From assembly GCF_030272615.1 (NCBI RefSeq), contig NC_081406.1:480160900-480224899 (forward strand): a stretch of DNA of 64,000 nt, read 5' to 3'. The notes beneath the pieces are model-generated. The model did not search any database and was not told the DNA's origin. It saw nothing but the letters and a program-made list of their open reading frames with translations. The position numbers were made by a program, and so were the translations under genes. The DNA comes from Cryptomeria japonica. Lineage: Eukaryota; Streptophyta; Pinopsida; Cupressales; Cupressaceae. This document shows positions 1 through 10,678 of the stretch, one piece after another. Numbering within the stretch: position 1 is the stretch's first letter; every line of letters starts with the position of its first letter.

Positions 1-196
1 GTTCAAACTTGAAAGACCATATATATATTTGAGAATTTGATTGAATCTAGAAGCTGTTTTTGTCTGGATGGTTTCTGAAAGGACTGATTACTTATTATGT
101 TTAATTTGTTTTTAGTTATTAGAATGATTGTTTGTTGTAATGTAAGTGGAATTATTGTTATTAATTGGTACCAATGGAACATCACATTGGCTGCAG

Positions 197-285
197 ATAT
201 AAAAGGCATGGAAGCAGAAGTAGAAGCATTGGAGGAACTTTCAAAGCAATTATTTTTGGAAGTTTATGAACTACGCCAAGCTAAG
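197..285 (+). CDS. Single internal exon of a GTG/COLD1-type GPCR-like membrane protein
   Basis: The frame reads [12 protein letters not shown] followed by [18 protein letters not shown], which I recognise as the conserved cytoplasmic loop of plant GTG1/GTG2 (GPCR-type G proteins; COLD1 in rice). Those are multi-pass membrane proteins linked to abscisic acid and cold signalling. The exon is flanked by a consensus acceptor (CTGCAG ending at 196) and donor (AAG then GTAAAT from 286). It starts inside an Asp codon (one base from the upstream exon) and ends on a codon boundary. It has no stops and no frameshift. The following exon in the known proteins (Ala-rich, then Tyr-Ser-Arg-Thr-Trp) is not visible in the next kilobases. 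It may be a working gene whose next intron is very long, or a stranded exon. Identity is from memory of the family, not from a search. Confidence 0.8.
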
Positions 286-1499
286 GTAAATTATTCCAAA
301 ATTAGAGTGGATAGAAAAAATGTTGAAGCTCTAGTGTCATAACATTGGTTGTCAAAAAAGCTTTTTAACGGGCATCTACAAATTGTAGATCAGTCACATA
401 ATTTGAATTTTCTATAATTAGAAAATGACAGAAATTTTCATGATATATATTTAATGTATGTGTTTGTTGTGAACAATTTAGTGTTGGTAGTTTATCTGTT
501 TGAAATGCTGTATTATATTCAGTGTTACTATTTTTTTGTATGATTACAGTTACTAATTTCCACATTCCTTTTGTTGTTTTAGAATCGTTATTCTGTAGTA
601 GATTCTATTTGGTTATATATCAGGTGGAAATCTTTAAAAGAGTTCCTTAATTCATTTTTTTTGTAAACATTCCTTCAGAGTTTTAGTAAATATAATTCTT
701 CTGTCTTGCATAGCACATTAAATGTTTTCTTGCACTGTAGAATTCTATTTACCTTTCTCCCATATGCCACCTCTGTGAAAATCATTTTGGTATCAAAGAT
801 AAAGACTTGTGGCTCCTAATTTTCTCATAGTGGTGTTTTACCGTGCATGTAGGAGTGTCATTTTACATAGGGTATACTTCTCTTCACCTTTTAATATGAT
901 AGCATCACTATTAGCTCTTTGGACTTTTGGATGATAGCGTCACTGTACAAGTGCTGTTGATTCCACTTTTGATTTGTAGTTACTTTTATGTGTATGCACA
1001 CACAACATTTTTATTATTCCATCAATCGACCTCTTGTACATTAACACTTATTATGAATCCTTTCTGAGGGCTATGATAAGAGCATAAGAAGAGTAATTTT
1101 GTGGTTGGTTGATGAATGAGTGAGGAGTTTCTTCATCATGAGAGCTTCTTGAATCTTATTTGTTTCTTGACCTTCTTACTTGAGTCATGATTATTCTTTC
1201 TTTTCTTAGTAGATTTCTCTTGATCATGGTGAGGCATGCATTTTAAAATGTTAGTTGACTAATCATCTGGTTAGCCCTCTTCTTCTTCCTATGGTTAGCA
1301 ACTTGGAGATGGAAGTTGTGACAAATGTGAGTGCAGTGGTCATATCATTAGTCATATTGGCAATAGAGGGGATTCTTGTTATTGTACTGCTTTTCCTATT
1401 GGCATTGATGTCAATGGGCAAGACTAAAATATTAGAGGTTAGATTGTACACTATTATCGAGATTCCGTTGACCAAGGAGATAAATAAATTGAATATATA
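286..1499. other. Intron-like sequence with no supported gene
   Basis: AT-rich sequence following the splice donor at 286. I see no further exon of the GTG protein and no repeat termini. A short open frame near 1255-1500 has no recognisable domain or codon signal and is not called. If the GTG exon belongs to a live gene this is the beginning of its downstream intron. Confidence 0.4.
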
Positions 1500-2460
1500 A
1501 TAGTTTATTGTCTACATGGGCCAACCTATGTCTAGTTCCCCTTTGAGGAGTTCAGAAATTGAAAAATAATTCTTTTATTGATGTGGCCAACCCCCCTCCT
1601 TGTGGCGTCCAATTTTGGGTAAATTAAATTTGGAAAATAAATATAATTTAATGTGGCCGACCCTCCTCATGTTGGCATCCACTTTGAAGGTTTTAAAAAT
1701 TAAAATTAAATATAAAAGATTGCTGTTTTGGGCTGACCCTATCTAGGCGCCCAATTTGAAGGTGAAGAGGTGCTTTTAAATGGAGAGTTGCATCACTTTA
1801 AAAAGGCATGTAACCCTTGGTGAAGATATTTGAAGAGATTGAAAGGAGTTTTTGAAGGCAAGCAATTCATTGTATATCTTTTTTGTAAAGAGCACAATTA
1901 AAAGGCATTTAAGTGCAGATTTTTGAATATATATGAGCAGAATTATAAGAGACATATGAGAAGATTTATCAAAGCTTTATGGCAGAATATTTTAAGAAAT
2001 TTTAAGAGATTTTAAAGTTGGATTTTGGTGAAATAGTGAGCAGATTTTTGAAGGTGATTTAGGTTAGAAGATCCAAGAAGAAGTCACAATTAAATTTTTA
2101 ATATTGCTCATTAGGAGGTTGGTGCCTCTCATTAGAAGAGATTGGTGTCTCTTACTAAGTTGGTGCTCAGTTGTGGGGATTGGTGTCTATTGTGGGTTGG
2201 TGCCTACAAAAGAAGCTTTGTTAATGAAGTAGCTTGGTGCCTGTAAGAAGATCTATATAAGGAATATTTTTCTGTGATTTTCTCTCTCAAGGGTTTCCGC
2301 ATAAGTCATGTGTTCGTCTTGTGTTCCTTATTGCTAGATCTTACACGTGTATTATTGTTGTGGATGATTAAGTTTTGAAATATTAGTGTTGTGTCTAATT
2401 AAGTTTTGAAAAATTAAAACATTGTTGTTATACTGATTCACCCCGCCTCTCAGTATGGCT
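1500..2460 (+). repeat. Ty1/copia-type LTR remnant, 3' portion
   Basis: The segment contains repeated GGTTGGTGCC / TTGGTGTCT motifs (2110-2235), then a tail with CTGATTCACCCCGCCTCTCA near 2440. The same LTR signature occurs in minus orientation at 20.87-23.08 kb and 30.2-30.65 kb, next to copia gag sequence at the first site. The left edge is not sharp; the right edge abuts the minus-strand gag remnant at about 2461. The opposite orientation of LTR and gag implies rearrangement or two insertions. Confidence 0.5.
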
Positions 2461-3682
2461 GAGTGCTCTTCACCTTCTACTTCTTTCAAAGTGAGAAACT
2501 TGCTCTTGTCCCGTCATGTGGCTTGAGCATCCATTGTCAATGTACCATTGGTTTCTTTCATCTTGGGCATGGAAAGCAATTTGCATAAGCATAGACTTCT
2601 CTTTTTGCTGTTTTCTTTGCTCTTGCTTCCTTTTCCCCAATTTTGCAAGTTCTTCCTTTTGTTCAGCAAGGGTATCTGCTTTCTCGTCCTGTTTAGGAGA
2701 TTCCACAAAATCACTTATACAAAAATATGCTATATGGCCAAAGTTGTTGCACTTATTACATATGACATTGTAATCCAACAAAGGAGCAAATGAATTGTAG
2801 TTTCTATCTAAGAAGTAAGAACCCTATAGAATTTATGTTTTTGTTCAACACATAATCATTTGTTGCACATGCCCTTCAATCTGTTGCCGTGTGACCAAAA
2901 TTATTGCAAGAAAAGCAATAACCAAAGAAAGAATTTTGGAACTTGATTATGTGAGGTTGTCTTAGAGGAAATGTTCTTCTGAAACCCTTGTCTTCTTGAG
3001 GAACATCATCTTCTTTCTTTTTTCTGATTTCATTCTTGATAATCCCCTTGAGTGCATCTATATAGCTTTTAGGATTTTCTACATTTGTCCTCTTTGGTGG
3101 TTAAGTAGCCTTTGGATTCTGATCCTCTTTGGTATTCCCTTGATCTTCTTCATAACCAAGACCTGTCTTAATGATATGGTGGCCTTTGGCAATTGATAAT
3201 GTCATCTAGGATTTCTGTACTCTTCTCAAACTTTAATATTTTGTTTAGCTGAGCAACAATTCTCTCCAGTTCTTTCCTCAAGGAAACAATTTCAGATTCC
3301 TGCTTCTCATAGTCTTTGTTTCTCTTCAGCTGAGTTCTTACCACCTATTCCATCCTCTTTTCCTCTTCTAGTTGAATATATAGGTTGATGATGATCTTTT
3401 CTGATTCCTCAAAGCTTTGTGACATTTTTGCTTTTAAATCACAATCTTCTTCATAGTTTGAAGCTGCAATTTTTGTTTCAAATTCCTTTTTTTAAACTTC
3501 TTGATCTTGTTTAAGGCACAAATGAGTTCTTCTTAATGATCGACTTCTTCAATTTTAACATTTTGCTCCTCTTTTGAGTCCATCATTTCTTTTCCTTCTC
3601 TTACAAGGTTGTCTTCACCTTTTATGACATCACTCCTTGTTTCTATTGCCATGAAAAGAGTTTCTTCTCTATCACATTTGGA
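2461..3682 (-). pseudogene. Ty1/copia gag-protease remnant
   Basis: Read on the minus strand, 3400-3050 gives a coiled-coil stretch of gag with the motif CQRPPYH typical of conifer and angiosperm copia gag. At 2775-2715 there is a CCHC zinc knuckle (CNKCNNFGHIAYFC). At 2560-2520 comes the aspartic protease start WYIDNGCSSHMTG, where the usual D-S-G is D-N-G. Several stops and frame changes separate these parts. The protein would coat and process the retrotransposon particle. The fragment ends abruptly at 2461, and its 5' side is cut by the R1 LTR at 3688. Confidence 0.8.
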
Positions 3683-3687
3683 GATAC

Positions 3688-5589
3688 TGTAATGTCCCGT
3701 ATTTGATAGTATTGGAAATTAAAAATATTTTAATTTCTGAAGCTAAAATGTAGCAAAAAGGAGTTAAAGTAAATTATTTATTATTATTACCTAAAAGACA
3801 GATTAAAAGGTAATATTAAATAATTAAATTAAAGTGAGTTTAGACAAATATTAATTAAAGTCACTAAAATATAATTGCGCAGAAATCGGATTTAATATTA
3901 TTTAAAGAGGATTTGGGATTGTTGCTCAACAGGGAATGTTTAATAATTTCTTCTGTTTGATTTGAGAAGTTTCTCAAACTCATATTCTTGAAATTGGTGC
4001 CGAGAAAACTATTTTCAACAACAAAAGATCTGACCTAAGTGGACTTGGAGAGATCAACCAGATTTTTCAGTTGGATTATTGGCGATGCACAACAAATAGT
4101 GAGGTCTTCATAGAAGACCAATTTCTGGAACTGCAGAATATGGATGGTATGTTGTTATTTTTATGATTTCCTGATGATTATTTAGAATATGGAATATAGG
4201 GGCTTTGGCGTAATTATAATTCAGTAATAATGTTGGTCAACTTCATGGGAGGATAGGTGCCAAAAAGAATAATATTATATACAAATGTGGCCTATGTTTC
4301 TGTTGGGAATGGAATTATAAGTTGAGCAGTTTGTATATCACGCTGGATGACAATATCTATTATTATTGGCTTATCGACCAATTACAAAAATGTCAAGCAA
4401 ATCACGATAATGACTATCATTTGGCAATACCATGAGAGTTTTTGAATTCCTCTTTCATAATGGGCGGAGCAGAGTTTTCTAAGGCTTGTAAAAATATCCA
4501 CAGCATGATATTTAACCTACGATGCATCATTTTGGTTGCCTTTCTTATTCTGTGCAGCGGTTGAAGATCATGGAGAAATGTATCGTGTGACGGCTCTTGT
4601 ATTCCTTGCACACCTATAGAAGAGTAATATGGTGGCTGACAACATTTTGAGAGCATCGTCCTAGAGATAAATTCAAGCCATTCCTTTGTTATTATTTATA
4701 CCCGACAACTTCAACAGTGCTAGAATTCTTTGAAGGCATAAGAGGAAGCGGATGGAAGAGACGGAATCATCACGGGCCGTCCTATAAAGTGCACACATAC
4801 TATTTTAAGGGAAGGAGCATATTGCCACGAGAGTTTGAAACTTGGGGCAAGGGACAAATTCTAAGAGGAAGATGGCATAGTCTTGGTGGTTGGTGATGTA
4901 TTGGGATAGTTGGAGACAGCAACAATTACATGCGCTGATGTTATTCATATGCACAGGAGTCACAATTAGCACCTATACAACACATACAATATCATGCATT
5001 GATTGTTTAATACTGCTACACATTATTGCTGTGAGTGAGGTTGCATTGCATTGAATCTGATGTGCTGTTCATTGCACTATATGGTGATCATTCCATTCTG
5101 CAACAAATGAGTAATGGATGCTGTTGGAGAGTTTCTTTTATTTTGAAGGTTTCCTTTAGGTTAGCATTGTAAAATCTGTCTATACATTGGAGCTTGGAGT
5201 GCACAGGTTGCAGCTCATAGACTGGATATGGAATTACTGTTATAAAAAAGGTCAGATTTTATATATTTAATTTGTATATGTAGTTCCATGATGAATATGC
5301 CTACATTATACTCAAATAAATGAATTCTTATCAGCACTTTATGGTTGTCCTGTATGTAATATGCAATCTTTACGAAAGCTAAAATCTCTACAAGAAAATA
5401 TACAACTCTGCAAACAATACATTCACATACAGATTGGATGTAATCTGTTCATCAAAATGTCCATGGTGTAAAATGCTAAATATAATGAATAAATCAGTGA
5501 GGGAAACAAAGTGTTTGACATAATGTCCAGTATCTAAGATTGGAGGAAAAAAGTAGAAAGTTTGGTTCACTTTGGCATGGTACTCTACA
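3688..5589 (+). repeat. 5' LTR of element R1 (TGTAATGTCCC family)
   Basis: Starts TGTAATGTCCCG at 3688 in the middle of copia gag sequence and ends TACTCTACA at 5589, directly before a primer binding site. About 1.9 kb. The first ~1.07 kb is clearly repeated, with scattered differences, at 16541-17615, which gives the partner LTR. The LTR start resembles those at 14900, 21150 and 35305, so four members of this LTR family lie in the window. Confidence 0.8.
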
Positions 5590-5590
5590 G

Positions 5591-5602
5591 TGGTATTAGA
5601 GC
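5591..5602 (+). other. Primer binding site, initiator-Met tRNA type, of R1
   Basis: TGGTATTAGAGC, one base after the LTR end. It differs by one base (C to T) from the TGGTATCAGAGC site of the young element at 36717, the standard plant iMet-tRNA complement. Confidence 0.75.
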
Positions 5603-5625
5603 TGTGCATCCTGCCAGCCTAAGGG

Positions 5626-7777
5626 GTGAACTGTAAAAAGTTATTTTCAATATTTGTTTTCAATCAATTGCAGCAGAACATTGTTTATTTCAGCAAGACT
5701 AATGAAGCCCTTGAAAATAATTTTCTGGAAGGTTTGACTAAACTACAGCAAAGTCTTCAAAATTATGGTGAAAATTTAATAAAGTTGTTGGAGCATCCAG
5801 AGTTATTAGAGAAAACTGAGACAAACAACAAGAACTTTTCTGATGCAAGAAGCTTGAGTGACAAAAAGAGAAATTGGTTAAGAGAAACAAAAAGATTGTC
5901 CTATTATTTTTCCAAACATCACAGTTCAACAGTGTGCCAATAATGAACCTCCTGTGGATACCAGTATTCTTACGCCCTCATGTAATGGAGTTTGTAAAGA
6001 ATACAGGAAGAAGAAATTGTTTTTGAATTTTCTGAGGGTGAAGATGATTCCTCGTGCGTTTCCTCTATTACAAATGAGTACATTGATGAGAACATAGGAT
6101 CAAATTTTACCAAGGAAGTTTGCACAAACAAAAAGGCAGATGTAGCTAACACAGTTTTATTCCAGCAGAATGACAAAGTAATCTTTGATGAAAATGAAAC
6201 AATTGTTGCTACATGTAAGGGATGTCCAATTTTTTATGTGGGTGATTTAGAGATCATTATTGATAAGTGTAATGAAGAAATGAATTTTGATCATAATGCT
6301 ATCTCAGCTTCTGAGGATTGTAGATATCGTCTAGTGAGACAACTGATTTTGATAAGGTAATGCTATCTCAGCTTCTGAGGATTGTAGATATCCTCTAGTG
6401 AGACAACTGATTTTGATAAGGAAAGTGTTCTTACAAATGAAAGTGAATCAGAAAATTCGTCATGTGGCAGTGCTAGTCACTTTGAAGTAATTAAACAGAG
6501 AATTTTGGCATGGAAAGATTTGAAGGAACTGTTATTGGTCATAGAGGAGAAGATTGAGCAAGTGTTAACAAGGACAAATAATACTCATAAACACATTGAA
6601 GATCTTATTTGGATAACTCAAATGGAGGAGAGGCAAAAAGGAGTTGCAAGTGGAATTACTGGTGCATAGTTGCAAATAATCAAAGAAGCATTTGAAACGA
6701 TGAAATCAGATTACTTGCAGCTACTTATGGATAGGGATCCTGCTATTAAGTATGGCTCACTACTCCTTATACCAATTAGAAAATCAGATAATTGCGGCAG
6801 CAACACCTAAGGAACAGGAAGGTAATACAAGGATTAGGAATATTCAGCAAATAGTTGAAGGGATATGAAATCCATAGGGATGAATTGTTGCATTGTGTTC
6901 GTTATGCTGAGGAGATCCAATATGTGGATGGAGATTGCAAGGTACAAGAATAATTTGAATTCATGAATTCTGATGATCAATCCACACACGATTATGCAGT
7001 CCGCAACCATGAGATAGCTGTTATAATTGGACATGCAGGCATATTTTCATGTGGTATATTTATTGAATCAGCAAATTGATTATGAGCAATCAAAATTAAA
7101 AGGTGAGATGCATGAAAAATTTGAAGAATCGATACAAGGTTGAAACAAATGCTGATTCTATGATTATGAACAACATTCCATTATCTCCATATTATTGTGT
7201 GCATTATGAATCTGACTATGTTCAAGTTTATATGGCTAAGCATGAAAAATTGATTCTCAATCCTTCTGTTCAGCATTCATTGCTGGCTAATGATTGAACA
7301 CATCATCCCTTGTTTGTTGAGTTGGCACAACTCTATTAGTATACAACGGATGGGTGAATTTTCAGATTTGGTTCACAAGATTTCAGCATGTACCCCTTTA
7401 TTTAGTGGCTGCCCTATAAAGTTGATCATGAAATCTTCAAATTATACATTAATGTCAGCAATTAATTGCATAAATGTTTATGCACATGGTTGTCACTTAA
7501 ATTCTTGGAGTATGATTATGGGTGTTAATGGTCTGATAAGTGATGCATATTCGTCCACTTTAAAAATGTATGATCATCCAGTTGCACAATGAAGTGGATA
7601 CCATTGTTGTTGGTTTAATAGGCGCCATCACATACACTCTTGAATGGAGTCACAATGGAATTAGAGTGGCACAACGGACATTGGGTAAGGTCAAAAGACA
7701 AATTGGTGAGTTTGATTGTTAAATATAGATGATTATCTGATTGATTTCTAGGAGAGGCAAGAGGATAACATTTGTAG
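5626..7777 (+). pseudogene. Broken internal coding region of R1, function unknown
   Basis: A frame open from 5626 to 5943 encodes a helical, charged protein (for example LEGLTKLQQSLQNYGENL), then acidic sequence at 6010-6350 and helical stretches at 6480-6660 (AWKDLKELLLVIEEKIEQVL). Stops, frame changes and a 64-bp tandem duplication break it. Further open stretches occur at 7103-7297 and 7290-7592. I see no zinc knuckle, protease, RT or integrase motif, so R1 looks non-autonomous, like the young element at 35305. I do not recognise the protein. It could be captured host sequence or a divergent gag-like product. The right end is interrupted by element A at 7783; the last ~120 bp of the internal region resume at 16417. 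Confidence 0.5.
6294..6421 (+). repeat. 64-bp tandem duplication inside R1
   Basis: Positions 6294-6357 are repeated at 6358-6421 with one visible mismatch (CGT versus CCT). The duplication is not a multiple of three and introduces a stop and frame change in the R1 coding remnant. Confidence 0.9.
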
Positions 7778-7782
7778 GTATG

Positions 7783-7830
7783 TGTTGTGACCTTTTCACA
7801 CATTGCCCCATTGCAAACAGGGACCCCCTC
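7783..7830 (+). other. Conserved terminal hairpin pair of element A
   Basis: GTGA and TCAC flank a 5-nt loop, followed by a CCCC...GGG stem and then GGGACCCCCTC. The same arrangement opens elements B (30652), C (58597) and, inverted, S1 (41627). Confidence 0.7.
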
Positions 7831-8287
7831 TTTCCTGTTTTTTGCGTTGGTTAATTTAGGGTTTTGGTAGCATAGTGGGCAATTTTGAGTTCCTGTGCCT
7901 GAGTCTCGGATTTTTGATCATGCTTAATTGTCGTTTAGGGTTTTGAAGTTATAGGATCAAGTGCGTAAAAGTTGAGATTTTAAATGATCCTAATTTTGTC
8001 TAAGTGTAGACCTTTTGAGTGTTAACGTGTTTTTGAACGTCCTTATCGGTGATTTTTCAGTGCTAAGGTATTTTAGGATCTTTGGGAGTTGTTTTCTCGC
8101 TCCTAGGAAGTTATTCAAGTTGATTTTGTACTTTATCCCAATAGGTTTCCTTTTGTTTCATTCAAATTTTGGTAAATTCACCTAAGTCCCGATGCGTTTT
8201 ATTGAAAATTCTAAGTGTCCAGATGATTTTGAGTGGTCAAATTGTTAAATTCCAGATGAAAATCCATGTTCTAAGGGTCATAATGTC

Positions 8288-8920
8288 AAAATCTTAGATG
8301 GGAGGCGCTTTTCCCCCCACATTTCCGATGACCCATGATTTTCCCCCACTCAAAATCCTAACTGGTGGTGAATTTCCCCTGGATTCTTGATAGACCTAAT
8401 TTTTCCCCCACTCATTGTCCAGACATTGGGCGATTTTCCACCAGGATGCTCAAAATTTGGCTAAGTGTGGGAATTCTTCCTAACAACCCACGATTTTCCA
8501 CTAGGACTACGGATGACTTTAATGAGGACTAAAATGATGATTCCTGATGCCTATCAATTTTCCACCAAGACTTTTATGACGAGATTTCATGGATTTGTAT
8601 GCGGATTGTGATTCCAGACCTTAGGCAAATTTCCACAAATGATGATTTTTTTATGATTTTGGGTCCGGATAACAATCTAGATAGGGGTCGATTTTCCCCC
8701 AAGAGGATTTTTTGTGCTAGGTGGCAAGTTTGAGTTGGAATTTTCACTCCAGACATGGATCGATTTTCCCCTGGAGGCATTTTGTGCAAACTTGGTGAAA
8801 TTTTGTTAGGATGTTTATCCTAATAGGGGTCGAATTTCCCCTAAGTGGCATTTTTAATGTTTTTTTTATAATTTTTCATTGGGATTTTTTACCCCAACAT
8901 CGGGCAGTTTTCCCCTAGAG
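8288..8920 (+). repeat. Array of GATTTTCC(C/A)CC motifs in element A
   Basis: About eleven copies of a motif like TCGATTTTCCCCC, often followed by an AGG and preceded by a 'TCCAGAC' block, spaced roughly 55-80 bp. The same type of array lies in element B at 31190-31800. Confidence 0.7.
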
Positions 8921-9038
8921 GTCATTTTTGATCTAAATTTTGGAATATTTTAAATAGATTGACCCAAGTTTAATTGTTTTTACAAACGTTAATGATCATT
9001 TAAAAATAAAAAACAATTAATAAATGATTTGCAATAAA

Positions 9039-9051
9039 CATTTAATGAATT
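9039..9051 (+). repeat. Target site duplication of the SINE, left copy
   Basis: CATTTAATGAATT; exact copy at 9368-9380. Confidence 0.9.
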
Positions 9052-9367
9052 GTCCAAGGGGTTTTGCTTAGTTGGTTAAAGCATTGAGTTCTCAATGTGG
9101 AGACCCATGTTCAACTCCCATGAGGGACACCTTTGTGTAGAATTCTAAGTTGTGACTCTTGGTCTTCCATTGTTGTTTAAAGTGGATTTCTAAGTTGTGA
9201 CCCTTGGTCTTCCAATTGTTGTTTCTAGTTTGGTGCTCGAAAGGAGCTAGTATTTGTAATAAGTTTGCTCGAAAGGAGCTAGTATTTGTAATAAGTTTGT
9301 AACATGGATGCTCGAATGAGCAAAAAATGAGCTTTGTGATTCTATGATACTTAATACAAAAAAAAAT
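9052..9367 (+). mobile_element. tRNA-derived SINE with 13-bp target duplication
   Basis: The head has tRNA-like promoter boxes: an A-box-like TTGCTTAGTTGG and a B-box-like TGTTCAACTCC, 31 bp apart, as expected for RNA polymerase III. The body has two internal duplications (a TCTAAGTTGTGAC block twice; a 33-bp GCTCGAAAGGAGC block twice) and ends in AATAC plus an A-run. A perfect duplication CATTTAATGAATT flanks it (9039-9051 and 9368-9380). The same place in element B (about 31910-31940) has no insertion, a natural empty site. It encodes no protein and would depend on LINE machinery. Confidence 0.85.
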
Positions 9368-10678
9368 CATTTAATGAATTTCACCTTCTAGAAGTAAATC
9401 GATTTTCCCCAGGCAATTATAAGTAACAATGTTTTATCCCACATTGCTTGTGTGGTGAAAACTCAAGGCAAAAGCAAGTTTAAAAGAGAGAGGCCAGCAA
9501 TATAATATTATTATATTTGCCAAGTGTGTTGCTGACTTGGGCAGTTTTTCCTCCAGTTGGCGAGTTTAGTGGAGTGTCAAGTTGACACATTTGAGGCTGA
9601 AGTTGGTTCCATTGTTCATTTTTCTTCATTCCCAGCCCTAGGCAATTTTCTTTGGCTGCCATTGGAGAATATTTGAAGACATTTTCAGACTTAGGAGATT
9701 TTTTGCTAGGGTAGCACCATTTTTGGGAGAGGGCGATTTTTGTTTGGAGGTCATTTGTCTCCATTTTTGGGTGAATTTATCCATGTTTGGTGGCGCCATA
9801 GCTGGGAGATTGCTGATCAACATTTTCAGACCTGACATTTTCACCTTTTGCTGAGATTATTGACCTCCATTGTTGGCTGGGCACATCATTTTCAGACATA
9901 CATTTCATTGCCAGCTGATTTCCACCTAAGGTGATTTTGTCTAAAGGCTGTTTGGAGGAGTTCTCATTGCATTTTTCAGAGCCTTTTAGTGTTGTTGCAG
10001 GTCTGAGACACCATTGTTGCAGGCTGTCCTTATAAAAAAACATCATTTCCAGCCAATTTCCTACCTTAGTGATTTCACTTGGAGGGTGTTTTTAAGTCAT
10101 CTCTCTATCATTTTAGGGGTTTCTTGTCACTTTATAAGGTGCTGGTAAGTCTGAAACCACCATTTTCAGACTTGTCCTCAGAAAAGTTTTATTTTACCAG
10201 CCATACATGTATGCCCGGAATTGATTGTTTTCATCATGGAAAAATTGTTTTCATCAAATTTTTACATAACATGCGATTGCAACATGATTTTGATGACTGA
10301 TTTATAGAGTTGCAGGGTGTCTTTATACTTGTTGGCAGCCATTGTTGACCTTGGGAAGGTGTCCTCAGACAACTCTTGTGTGGAAACACTACTTTTCACA
10401 CTTGTCCTAGTTCAATTCCCAATTCGGTATACTCCTTTGCACTCTAATTTTGATAAAATTTTGTGTCCTCAGACTTTGTTAAGTTTGAAAATTGATGATT
10501 TTAATGAAATTCATCAGGGTTTCATACCCTAATCTTATCGTATTTGCTATCTTTTCATTGAAAATGTGGATAAATTTCCTGATTTCCATTCCTAAAATCA
10601 TTTAGATCATTAGGAAATCAGAACTTGTTATCAGGAATTTTTTCCGAAGTTGCAAACTTCGAGCTTCATACAGGTGCA

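Noticed and set aside
1255-1500. 81-codon open frame with hydrophobic segment
   Set aside because: No homology, codon or splice evidence; likely chance in AT-rich DNA.
4417-4656. Minus-strand open frame resembling one at 17169-17459
   Set aside because: The similarity only reflects the two R1 LTR copies; the frames differ in length and carry no domain.
9060-9130. tRNA gene
   Set aside because: Promoter boxes are tRNA-like but arms do not fold properly and the unit has a SINE body, tail and target duplication.
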